A stretch of DNA of 64,000 nucleotides, from NCBI RefSeq assembly GCF_014873145.1, contig NZ_JADBEK010000001.1, positions 10,912,001 through 10,976,000 on the forward strand, read 5' to 3'. The DNA comes from Nonomuraea angiospora (GTDB taxonomy: Bacteria; Actinomycetota; Actinomycetes; Streptosporangiales; Streptosporangiaceae). Shown here in pieces: positions 18,262-28,738 of this stretch (position 1 is the stretch's first letter; every line of letters begins with the position of its first letter). The notes under the pieces are model-generated. The model had not been told where the DNA came from, searched no databases, and saw only the letters and a list, made by a program, of their open reading frames with translations. The translations under genes and the position numbers were made by a program.

Positions 18262-18296
18262 TGAAGGTGATCATCGCCGCCCTAAGATCACTTTCA
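18262..18296. promoter_or_regulatory. Inverted repeat abutting the start codon of the DUF5829-like gene
   Basis: Arms TGAAGGTGATC (18262-18272) and GATCACTTTCA (18286-18296) match at 10 of 11 positions with a 13-nt spacer. The right arm includes the A of the ATG. It could be an operator, or an RNA hairpin affecting initiation. Confidence 0.45.
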
Positions 18297-19231
18297 TGCT
18301 GATTCGCCGGACATTACGGATGATCACTGCTCTGGCCGCGACCTGCACCGTCGCGATCGCCGGGGGTGTGGGGACGGCCCAGGCCGAGGCGTCCCCCGCG
18401 TCGTCCCAGGGGCAGTTGCTGTTCTACAACCACGCCTACAGCGTGGTGGACCGCGAGACGGCCGACGCCGTCGAGAACTCGGCCTACCTGCGCGAGTTCG
18501 CCAACTTCGAGGTCCGCACCACGACCGGTGGCGGCCTGACCTGGAAGGGCCGCTACCTCAAGGGCCGCGAGACCTACATGGAGCTGTTCGGCGAGGGCGA
18601 CCTGCCCGGCCAGGACGCGCTCTTCGGCTCCGCGGGGCTGGCCGTCTCGACCGAGCGCGTCGGCGACCTGGCCAAGGTGACCGCGCAGCTGAAGGCCCAG
18701 GGCATCTCGGACCCGGCCGAATACCGCCAGACGCGTGACTTCGGCGATGGCGTCCCGATCCCGTGGTTCGACACCATCCGCACCACCTCCACCCAGTACG
18801 AAGCCTTCGACCCGTGGGCGATGGAGTACTTCCCCGAGTACTTCGCCGACCCGCGCAGCCAGACCGAGCCGGAGAGCTACCCCGGTGACGTCAGCCGGGA
18901 GCGCTACCTGCCCGACGCCTACCAGGACCACCTGATGCGGGACATCACCTACATCCGCATCGGTGTCACCGCGCGGGACCTGGCCAACACGGTGCCACTG
19001 CTGCGGGCCGGCGGGTTCAAGGTCGCGGTCGTCGGGGGCGGCGCCATCGCGACCGGCGGCGGCACCACCATCCAGCTCGACTCCGTCGCGCGTGAGCAGG
19101 CGGGCCTGAAGCAGGTCACCATGTCGCTCAACCGCTCCGTGGAGACCCGGCACGAGGAGCGGATCGGACGTTCGACCCTCGCCGTCGGCCCGGGCGCCCG
19201 CGCCCAGTGGACCTTCGACGCCCCGCAGTAA
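18296..19231 (+). CDS. Secreted DUF5829-like protein
   Basis: The product is 311 aa from ATG 18296; the frame is open further upstream without a ribosome-binding site. The signal peptide (MITALAATCTVAIAGGVGTAQA) precedes a domain starting LLFYNHAYSVVDRETADAV. It includes GRYLKGRETYMELFG and, later, DITYIRIGVTARDLA. I recall this pattern from proteins annotated DUF5829, some with a glyoxalase/VOC-like fold, but I cannot verify the assignment. Function is unknown. Four 13-bp repeats and a strong terminator follow the stop. Confidence 0.75.
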   Translation: MLIRRTLRMITALAATCTVAIAGGVGTAQAEASPASSQGQLLFYNHAYSVVDRETADAVENSAYLREFANFEVRTTTGGGLTWKGRYLKGRETYMELFGEGDLPGQDALFGSAGLAVSTERVGDLAKVTAQLKAQGISDPAEYRQTRDFGDGVPIPWFDTIRTTSTQYEAFDPWAMEYFPEYFADPRSQTEPESYPGDVSRERYLPDAYQDHLMRDITYIRIGVTARDLANTVPLLRAGGFKVAVVGGGAIATGGGTTIQLDSVAREQAGLKQVTMSLNRSVETRHEERIGRSTLAVGPGARAQWTFDAPQ

Positions 19232-19282
19232 AGCCCCGTAGTCAAGCCCCGTAGTCAAGCTCCGTAGTCAAGCTCCGTAGTT
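19231..19282. repeat. Four tandem 13-bp repeats immediately after a stop codon
   Basis: Units at 19231, 19244, 19257 and 19270 read AAGCCCCGTAGTC, the same, AAGCTCCGTAGTC, and AAGCTCCGTAG. The array begins at the last base of the TAA stop of the preceding gene. This short slippage-prone array has no evident coding role. Confidence 0.85.
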
Positions 19283-19294
19283 CCTTCTCCACGC

Positions 19295-19332
19295 GCCCGG
19301 CCGGCGACGACGTCGATCGTCGCCGGCCGGGC
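19295..19332. terminator. Bidirectional hairpin terminator
   Basis: A perfect 16-bp inverted repeat GCCCGGCCGGCGACGA / TCGTCGCCGGCCGGGC has a 6-nt loop. It sits between convergent genes (DUF5829-like + and MFS exporter -). Confidence 0.88.
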
Positions 19333-19348
19333 GTCGTCGCTCCGCCTG

Positions 19349-20542
19349 TCAGCCAAGGCGCTCGTTCCTGCGCGCACTCCAGACCGCAGGCCCGGCCACC
19401 AGGACGAGAACGCCGGCGAGCCACAGGACGCCCCGGAGCGGAAGGGCGTCGACGATCGCGCCGCCGGCCAGCGCGCCGAGACCGATCGAGAGGTTGAACA
19501 CCGCCACCCACAGCGCGGAGGCTTCCTCGACCGCCTCCGGCGCGGCCCTGATCATCCATGTTTGGAGGCTCGTGGAGACCCCGCCGTACACCAGGCCCCA
19601 GACGACGAGCAGCAGCACCCCGCCCGCGGCGCTGAGCCCTGCCACGGGGTAGAGCAGCACGGTCACCCCCAAGGCGGCGGCGATGGTGAGGACCGTGCGA
19701 TGAAGCCTCTTCGCCACGGCGGCGCCCGCGACGAAGTTCCCCGCGATGCCCGCCACGCCGAATCCGAACAGCAGTGGCCCGACGAACTCCTCGTCGATGC
19801 CGGACAGCTCCCGCAGCACGGGACTGATGAACGTGTAGGCCGAGAAATGGCCGGTCACGATCAGGAAGGTCGCCAGGAGGCCGACCCGTACGCCCTGGTC
19901 GCGGAACTGAACGGCCAGCCGCCGCAGGCCGACGGGCCGGGCGGCGGTCAACGGCGGCAGCACCGCCAGCAAGGCGACCAGCACGGCGAGCGCGAGGACG
20001 CCCAGCGCGCCGAACGCGATCCGCCAGTTCGCCAGCCCGCCGATCATCGTGCCGATGGGGACGCCGAAGACGTTCGCGGCCCCGACGCCGCCGAAGATGA
20101 TCGCAGTGGCCCGCGGCACGCGCGGGGCCGGGACGAGCCGTACGGCCAGACCGCCGGCGATGGCCCAGAACCCGCCGATCGCCACCCCGACCAGCACGCG
20201 GGCGGCGATCAGGAGCGGATAGTCCGGGGCCAGGGCGGAGGCCAGGTTGGCGAGCGTCATGAGTCCCATCAAGGCGACGAGCAGGAGCCTGCGATCCATC
20301 GTGCCGACGAGCACCGGCACGACGGGCGCCGCGACGGCGGCGACGATGCTGGGGACCGTGACCATCAGTCCCGCCGCGCCCTCGGACACCGACAGCGCCG
20401 ATCCGACGGGGGTGAGCAGCCCGATGGGCAGCTGCTCGGCCGTCACCAGAAGAAATGTGCCGAAGGCCACGGCGGTCACCGCGATCCAGTGATTCCTCGC
20501 CGAGGCGTCTCGCCCGGTCGTCGTGGGGTCCGTTGCCGTCAC
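19349..20542 (-). CDS. MFS transporter, DHA1 family (AraJ/PbuE-like efflux)
   Basis: The product is 397 aa from GTG 20542, which has GGAGGG 9 bp upstream; the open frame continues further but would cross the operators. Twelve membrane helices are visible. It starts with HWIAVTAVAFGTFLLVTAEQ and includes the motif-A-like VGTMDRRLLL and a motif-C-like GGVGAANVFGVPIGTMIGG. It resembles drug or nucleoside exporters of the DHA1 group. It is divergent from a TetR repressor with two shared palindromic operators, the classic layout of a repressor-controlled efflux pump. The substrate is unknown. Confidence 0.9.
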   Translation of the reverse strand: MTATDPTTTGRDASARNHWIAVTAVAFGTFLLVTAEQLPIGLLTPVGSALSVSEGAAGLMVTVPSIVAAVAAPVVPVLVGTMDRRLLLVALMGLMTLANLASALAPDYPLLIAARVLVGVAIGGFWAIAGGLAVRLVPAPRVPRATAIIFGGVGAANVFGVPIGTMIGGLANWRIAFGALGVLALAVLVALLAVLPPLTAARPVGLRRLAVQFRDQGVRVGLLATFLIVTGHFSAYTFISPVLRELSGIDEEFVGPLLFGFGVAGIAGNFVAGAAVAKRLHRTVLTIAAALGVTVLLYPVAGLSAAGGVLLLVVWGLVYGGVSTSLQTWMIRAAPEAVEEASALWVAVFNLSIGLGALAGGAIVDALPLRGVLWLAGVLVLVAGPAVWSARRNERLG

Positions 20543-20564
20543 GCCGCATCTCCCTCCGCTATTC

Positions 20565-20580
20565 GGGAGCGATCGCTCCC
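20565..20580. promoter_or_regulatory. TetR-type operator 1
   Basis: GGGAGCGATCGCTCCC is a perfect 16-bp palindrome in the divergent promoter region, 22 bp upstream of the MFS start. It shares its core with operator 2. Confidence 0.85.
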
Positions 20581-20603
20581 ATATGACGGCACACCCTAAT
20601 ACG

Positions 20604-20617
20604 GGAGCGATCGCTCC
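20604..20617. promoter_or_regulatory. TetR-type operator 2
   Basis: GGAGCGATCGCTCC is a perfect 14-bp palindrome, centre 38 bp from the centre of operator 1. It overlaps the probable tetR promoter region (candidate -10 TAGAGT at 20628-20633). Confidence 0.85.
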
Positions 20618-20640
20618 ACAATTCGGGTAGAGTGGTGACC

Positions 20641-21222
20641 ATGGCACGACCCAGGGAGTTCGACGAGCAGGACGTGGTCGCCAGGGCGACCCACCTGTTC
20701 TGGCGTCGCGGCTACAACGCCACGTCCGTCCGCGACTTGGGCGCCGAGCTCGCGCTCAAGCAGAGCAGCCTGTACCGGACCTTCACCGACAAGCACACGC
20801 TGTTCCTGCGGACGCTGGACCACTATCGGGCGACGGAGTCCGCTCAAGCCGAAGAGCAGCTCAACATCCCCGGCCCCAGCCTCGAGGTCCTGCGGGAGTG
20901 GCTGGTCTGGATGATCGGCCACGACGCCGGTCGCGGCTGCTTCGTGGTCAACACGGCCGCCGAGCTCGGCACCACCGACCCCGAGGTCCGGCAGAGGACC
21001 GAGGCCGCGTTCGAGGTCACCCGGGAAACCCTGGCGTCACTGCTGCGCCGCGGCATCCGCGACGGCGACCTGCCCGCCACCTTGGACGTCGACGCCGCGA
21101 TGGAGCTGCTGTTCACGACGGTGCTCGGACTGCGCGTACGCGAACGCGCCGGACACGACCCCCAGCGGCTAGCCACGGCGATCGACTTCACGATCAGAAC
21201 GCTCGCGACCTCCGCGAGCTGA
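20641..21222 (+). CDS. TetR-family repressor
   Basis: The product is 193 aa. ATG 20641 begins MARPREFDEQDVVARA, typical for this subgroup; in-frame GTGs lie 6 and 9 bp upstream and could also serve. The N-terminal HTH reads GYNATSVRDLGAELALKQSSLYRTF. The C-terminal ligand domain has GCFVVNTAAELGTTDPEV, as in the AcrR/YxaF-like group. It is divergent from the MFS exporter and probably represses both genes through the two GGAGCGATCGCTCC palindromes. Confidence 0.93.
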   Translation: MARPREFDEQDVVARATHLFWRRGYNATSVRDLGAELALKQSSLYRTFTDKHTLFLRTLDHYRATESAQAEEQLNIPGPSLEVLREWLVWMIGHDAGRGCFVVNTAAELGTTDPEVRQRTEAAFEVTRETLASLLRRGIRDGDLPATLDVDAAMELLFTTVLGLRVRERAGHDPQRLATAIDFTIRTLATSAS

Positions 21223-21338
21223 CGCGCCCACCGCCCGCGGTCCAGCGGAGCCCGGCCGTACCGGGGCTGCTCCTCACGCGCGCATACCGTCCAGGATCGC
21301 GCCCGGCCGCCTGCTCGGCGGCCGGAAGGCGGAGTGAG

Positions 21339-21704
21339 TCATCGGGCCACCGCGTACGTGGCCGAGACGGTGCCGCTCCGGTAGCTGTGCGAGGCCAGGA
21401 GTGTCCAGGTCAGCCGGTCGCCGCCGACCAGCGTGGAGTTGCGCCACTCGAGCGCGGGCAGCGTGGCGGAGAAGCCGACCTTGTGGAGGTCGTTCATCCG
21501 ATCCGCGAGCCCGCCGGTCGCCGTCGGCCAGTAGCCGGCGTGTTCCTCGTAGGTGCGCCGCCCGAGCAGCATGGTGTCCGCGGCGGCCAGGTTCGCCGCG
21601 ATCCGCTGCTCCATCTCCTCGTCATGGAAGGGCCCGTGCCACTGGTCCGGCGATCCGACGACCCCGTCCAGCGACGAGAACAGCTCCGCAACGATCTTCC
21701 TCAT
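21339..21704 (-). pseudogene. Dihydrofolate-reductase-like (RibD C-terminal) protein with internal deletion
   Basis: The frame is intact for 121 codons from ATG 21704 (GAGGA 6 bp upstream). The N-terminal half is normal for the DHFR-like/RibD-C family: KIVAELFSSLDGVVGSPDQW and ADTMLLGRRTYEEHAGYWP. After EWRNSTLVGGD the sequence jumps directly to LLASHSYRSGTVSATY, the usual C-terminal strand. The ~60 residues that normally lie between, including the substrate/NADPH-binding HGSGTLV-type loop, are missing. Family members are ~180-190 aa. It is probably an in-frame deletion that abolishes activity. Confidence 0.75.
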
Positions 21705-21850
21705 CCACGTTCCTCGGTTTCCTGCGGCTTCCATCCGTTGCCGGCAACTCTGGTCCGCCAGGCCGTACCGGGACATCCGTGGAGATCACCTGACTGCTAC
21801 GGAGTCGTCACTGATTCGCCGCTGAGAGGCGCGTACGCCACAATGGCCGC

Positions 21851-24502
21851 ATGGTCCCTGGCGAGCCGCGGGAGGTCTCGCCCCGCGAGGCCGAGGTGCT
21901 GGCGGGATTGGCCGAGCACCGGACGAACGCGCAGATCGCCCACCGGCTGCGGATCTCGGTCCGTACCGTGGAAAGTCACGTCTCCTCGCTGCTGCGCAAG
22001 TACGGCGTGGCCAACAGGGCGGCCCTGGTGGCCCTGACGGGGCAGCAGCCGTCCCCTTCGGCCAGGCCGGGGCACGTCGAGGGGATCCCGGTCAGCCACA
22101 CCTCCTTCATCGGGCGCCGGCAGGAGCGGCAGGAGGCGCTGGCGGCGCTGACACACGCCGCGCCGGTCTGCCTGGTGGGCCCCGGCGGCGTCGGCAAGAC
22201 CCGGCTGGCCGCCGTGCTGGCGCAGGCGGCCTCGGCGTCGTTCCCCGCCGGTGGGGCGTTCGTCGATCTGACCCCGGTCGGCGAGGGGTTCGTCCTGCGA
22301 ACCGTGGCCGACGCGCTGGGCCTGGCCGAGCGTCCTCCCCAGCCGCTGGAGAGCATGGTCGCCGAGCGGCTCGCGCTGGGACGGTCGCTGCTGGTCCTCG
22401 ACAACTGCGAGCACCTGCTGGACGAGGTCGGCGACCTGGTGGACAGACTGCGCTCGGACTGCCCCCAGGCGGGGATTCTGATCGCGAGCCGGGAGCGGCC
22501 GGGCCTGCCCGGCGAGCGGGTCATCACGGTGCCGCCGCTGGCGGGGGAGGCCGAGACGCTGTTCCTGGAGCGGGCCCGCGCGATCGATCCGGGATTCGCC
22601 GCGGAGCCCGCGGTCGTCGCCGAGGTGTGCGCCCGGCTCGACGGACTGCCGCTGGCGATCGAGCTGGCCGCCTCGCGGGTCGCCGTACTCGGCATCGACG
22701 CCCTGCGGGTGGGGCTGCAGGACCGGCTCCGGCTGCTGTCGGGCGCGCGTGGCAGGCCGCCCCGGCACCGCTCGTTGCGCGCGGTCATCGGCTGGAGCTA
22801 CGACCTGCTGGAAGAGGAGGAACGCGCGCTGCTGCGTCGCCTGGCGGTGTTCGCGGGCGGGTTCGACCTGGCGGCGGCCACGGCGCTCATGCCGGGCACG
22901 CCGCCCAGCGCGACGGCCGACGTCATCGGCCGGCTGGCCGACAAGAGCCTGATCGGGGTGGTGGGCGGTGGCCGGTGGCGGCTGCTGGAGACCATCAGAG
23001 CCTTCGCCGCCGACCGGCTCGCGGACAGCGGCGAGACCGAGGAGACGTTCCAGCTCCGTCTGCGCTGGGCCGCGGGCACGGCGGCGACGCTGGAGTCACG
23101 GCTCGACGGCAACTGGGCGCCGCAGTTCGACCTGGTGGCCGACGATCTGCGGGCCACGCTCGCCGGCACGGCCGCCGTACCGGACCGGCAGGCCCACCGC
23201 CTGGCCAGGTCGCTGGCGCACCTGACGTTCGCCCGGCGCTTCCACCGGGAGGCGATCGGCCACTACCTGGCCGCCGCCGACCGGGCCCGCGACGCCGCGG
23301 ACGGCCACCAGGACCTCCTGAGCGCCGCCGCCACGGCCGTCTCGATCGCCGACGGCCCACTGGCCTTCCGCCTGCTGGCACGCGCCGCCGACCAGGTCGA
23401 ACCCGGCGGTCTGCGGGCGGCCGCGCTCGCCTCCGCCCTCGTGGTCACCCACCGCTACAGAGGCGCGGACGACCGCGACCCGATGTCCGAACACCTGCCG
23501 GCGCTGATCGACAAGGCGAGCGCCGACGCCGCCCCTGCCGATCCGCGCACCGCGGCGCTGGTGGCGACCGCGCGGGCCTGGGATCAGGACGATCTCCAAC
23601 TCGCCGCCTCCGCCGTCGAGGCCGCCCGTGAGTGCGGCGACGTCATCGTCCTGCTGGGCGCGCTGGACGTGCTCACGCGCGCCCACGCGCGGGCCGGCCG
23701 GATGCGCACCGTCCAGCGGATCTGCCGGGAACGGCTCGCGCTCATCGAGCACCTGCCGGCGCACGAGCCGCCCGCAGCGGCCGAGATCGTCGACACCTTC
23801 CACTCCGCGGCGCGCGCGGAGCTGTGCGTCGGCGACCTGCCGGCCGCGCTCGCCGTCGCCGACCGCGCGCAGCGCGAAGACCCCATCGGCGAACACCCCT
23901 ACCTGTCCATCCCCAAGACCATCAGACCGCTCGCCCTGAGCGGTCGTTTCCCGGAGGTCTTCCAGCAGGCGCCCGCCATGTGGGAAGCCTGGCATCAGGC
24001 AGGCAGCCCGCGCAGTGCCTGGATGTCGACCGCGATCTGCGCCGCGGCGCTCGCCCACGGGCTGGCAGGCACCGGCGAGTTCGACCTCTGGCGCTCGCGC
24101 GCGCTGGAGATGGCCATGACGCGGGACGCGGCCTCCTCACCGGTCCTGGCCCCGTTCGCCGCCTTCGCCGACGCCAGGGTCGCCGTCCACACCGGCGCGT
24201 ACTATGAGGCCGCCACCCTGGTCGAGCGCGCCTTCGCCCCCTTCAGGGTGCGCTGGTACGAGGCGTACGCGCGCGCCGCCGGAGCCGAGCTGGCGGTCGT
24301 CGCAGGCTTGCCCGAGGCGGCCGAACGGGTCGCCGCCGCCATGCCGTACGCCGAGCAGAACGACTGGGCGGCCGCCTGCCTGGCCCGTACCCGCGGGGTC
24401 CTGCACGGCGATCGCGACGCGCTGGCGGAGGCGGCCGAGCGATGGACGTCGATCGACGCGCGTTTCGAGCACGCCTGCACGCTGCGCCTGCTGTCCGGCT
24501 GA
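21851..24502 (+). CDS. LuxR-type HTH regulator with NB-ARC-like ATPase
   Basis: The product is 883 aa. Unusually the LuxR-type HTH is at the N-terminus (residues ~8-62, REVSPREAEVLAGLAEHRTN and SVRTVESHVSSLLRKYGV). An STAND/NB-ARC ATPase module follows: P-loop GPGGVGKT (110-117), Walker B LLVLDNCEHLLDEV, and the GLPLAIELAA motif. A winged-helix-like region (RSLRAVIGWSYDLL) leads into a long C-terminal helical repeat region of TPR character. Such proteins are ligand- or nucleotide-gated transcription regulators. No adjacent operon marks its target, and only 74 bp separate it from the divergent DHFR-like remnant. Confidence 0.9.
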   Translation: MVPGEPREVSPREAEVLAGLAEHRTNAQIAHRLRISVRTVESHVSSLLRKYGVANRAALVALTGQQPSPSARPGHVEGIPVSHTSFIGRRQERQEALAALTHAAPVCLVGPGGVGKTRLAAVLAQAASASFPAGGAFVDLTPVGEGFVLRTVADALGLAERPPQPLESMVAERLALGRSLLVLDNCEHLLDEVGDLVDRLRSDCPQAGILIASRERPGLPGERVITVPPLAGEAETLFLERARAIDPGFAAEPAVVAEVCARLDGLPLAIELAASRVAVLGIDALRVGLQDRLRLLSGARGRPPRHRSLRAVIGWSYDLLEEEERALLRRLAVFAGGFDLAAATALMPGTPPSATADVIGRLADKSLIGVVGGGRWRLLETIRAFAADRLADSGETEETFQLRLRWAAGTAATLESRLDGNWAPQFDLVADDLRATLAGTAAVPDRQAHRLARSLAHLTFARRFHREAIGHYLAAADRARDAADGHQDLLSAAATAVSIADGPLAFRLLARAADQVEPGGLRAAALASALVVTHRYRGADDRDPMSEHLPALIDKASADAAPADPRTAALVATARAWDQDDLQLAASAVEAARECGDVIVLLGALDVLTRAHARAGRMRTVQRICRERLALIEHLPAHEPPAAAEIVDTFHSAARAELCVGDLPAALAVADRAQREDPIGEHPYLSIPKTIRPLALSGRFPEVFQQAPAMWEAWHQAGSPRSAWMSTAICAAALAHGLAGTGEFDLWRSRALEMAMTRDAASSPVLAPFAAFADARVAVHTGAYYEAATLVERAFAPFRVRWYEAYARAAGAELAVVAGLPEAAERVAAAMPYAEQNDWAAACLARTRGVLHGDRDALAEAAERWTSIDARFEHACTLRLLSG

Positions 24503-24534
24503 GAGCAGGAGACGATCCTCCGGCAGCCCTCACA

Positions 24535-26070
24535 TCAGCTCGGGACCGGGCTGCCCGCGCACCCTCTGCCGATCCGGCCCGTCTCGAAGTAGCGCACCAC
24601 GTCGGCGGCGCACTCGGGCACCCGGGTGGTGGACACGTGTACGTCGTCGGCGACCGTGTAGACGGTGCCGCCGATGGCGCGCCGCGTCTGCAGCGTCCAG
24701 TCGTAGACGGACATGAACTCGTGCAGGTGCCCCGCCAGCACCAGCGACCCGCCGCCCCGCTTCAACGTGGCCTGCTGCACCGGCAGCGGCCAGCCGGGAC
24801 ACATGACAGGCAGTCCCCAGGCCCGGCCGGTGGCCGGATGGCGCTTCACGAGCTGCTGGTAGGCGCGCCAGGCGGTGTCGAAACCGGCCCGGCTGCCGTC
24901 CTCGTTGCACGCGACGGCCAGGTTCATGGTCAGGTTCAGTGCCTCGGGCGCGCCGGGAACGGACGGTCCCATCATCGGCGCGCCGAGCACCTCCTTGACG
25001 GTGGGCGGGGCGGTGGTGCCCGTCGCCGTCCGCAGCTCGGCCAGCGCCTTGCCCGCGCGTACCCACTCGGTCGAGTTGCGCCGGGCGAGGTCGGCGACGG
25101 CCGAGCCGTCGATGGGCCGCTGCAGGTCGGTGTAGGTCTTGGGGCTCTTGTCGTACGCGCGGACCAGCTTCGCCACCTCCTCGCGCACCTCCCGGGCGGT
25201 GGCGCCGAGGCCGTAGGTCGGATCACGGCGGGCCAGCCAGGCGGCCATGCGCCCGAAGTCGCGCTCGGCCGCCGCCGCGCTGTCCTTGGCGTGCTCGTCA
25301 ATACGGGTCCACGGCGGCGCCACGCTGTCCAGGAAGGCCCGTCCGGTGTGCCCCGGGAACAGGCTGCGGTACACCATGCCCAGATAGGTGCCCCAGGAGA
25401 AGCCGAGCAGGTTGAGGCTGCGCTCGCCCAGCGCGGTGCGTACCAGGTCCAGGTCCTTGGCCACGTTCTCGGTGGTGAGCTGTCCGAGGAAGGCGGGGTC
25501 GGAGCGTCCGCACCGCTGGTTGGCGGCGACCTGGGCGTCGTAGATCTTCCTGGCCGCCTCCTCGGTCAGCGCGCCGGGCTCCTGCGGGCCGTTCGGCGAC
25601 AGGGGGCAGGCGACCTTGGTGCTGTAGCCGACGCCGCGCGGGTCGAAGCCGATGATGTCGTACCGCTCGTTGAGCCCGGCCATCTCCTCGTTCCTGAGCG
25701 CGGCCCGCAGGACCGGGTCCAGGTATCCGCTGTTGCCCGGCCCGCCCGGCAGGACGGCGACGGCGCCGAGCCGGTGGGACTCGTCCGTGGCGGCCAGCCG
25801 GGTCACCGCGAGGTCGATCTTCCGCCCGCCGGGGTCACGGTGGTTCAGGGGGACGCTGACCGTCCCGCACTCCAGGCGCTTCATCAGGGAGCGGAAGGCC
25901 GCGACCTTGTCCTGTGCCACGCCCAGGCTGCGGATCACCTCGTCGGAGTAGCCCGGGCAGGATTTCCACTGTACGGAGGTCGCGGTGGCGCCCGCCGCGG
26001 ACGGATGGGCCACCAGTCCCGACAGCGTCAGGGCAAGTGCCAGTGCTGTCAGTGAAGTTCGGTACGTCAT
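24535..26070 (-). CDS. Secreted alpha/beta-hydrolase, tripeptidyl-aminopeptidase-like
   Basis: The product is 511 aa from ATG 26070, with a signal peptide (LTALALALTLSGLVAHPSAAGA). The fold is that of Streptomyces tripeptidyl aminopeptidase (SlpD/E, TAP): oxyanion region VLPGGPGNSG, DIIGFDPRGVGYS, and nucleophile elbow GFSWGTYLG. The C-terminal TAP-like domain ends with DDVHVSTTRVPECAADVV, where the His is the likely catalytic base. At the usual charge-relay position (G-x-L-D-P-x-T-P in relatives) this protein has GHLHEFMS, so the Asp seems replaced. It would act on peptides or esters outside the cell if active. Confidence 0.85.
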   Translation of the reverse strand: MTYRTSLTALALALTLSGLVAHPSAAGATATSVQWKSCPGYSDEVIRSLGVAQDKVAAFRSLMKRLECGTVSVPLNHRDPGGRKIDLAVTRLAATDESHRLGAVAVLPGGPGNSGYLDPVLRAALRNEEMAGLNERYDIIGFDPRGVGYSTKVACPLSPNGPQEPGALTEEAARKIYDAQVAANQRCGRSDPAFLGQLTTENVAKDLDLVRTALGERSLNLLGFSWGTYLGMVYRSLFPGHTGRAFLDSVAPPWTRIDEHAKDSAAAAERDFGRMAAWLARRDPTYGLGATAREVREEVAKLVRAYDKSPKTYTDLQRPIDGSAVADLARRNSTEWVRAGKALAELRTATGTTAPPTVKEVLGAPMMGPSVPGAPEALNLTMNLAVACNEDGSRAGFDTAWRAYQQLVKRHPATGRAWGLPVMCPGWPLPVQQATLKRGGGSLVLAGHLHEFMSVYDWTLQTRRAIGGTVYTVADDVHVSTTRVPECAADVVRYFETGRIGRGCAGSPVPS

Positions 26071-28672
<2,602 letters not shown>

Positions 28673-28688
28673 CCCGTCTCGACCCGAA

Positions 28689-28722
28689 GAGCCCGGTCGA
28701 GCCATCGTGATCGACCGGGCTC
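28689..28722. terminator. Terminator between katG and the lanthipeptide synthetase gene
   Basis: A perfect 12-bp stem GAGCCCGGTCGA / TCGACCGGGCTC has a 10-nt loop. It lies between two convergent genes. Confidence 0.8.
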
Positions 28723-28738
28723 GTCCGCCGGCGGCGGT

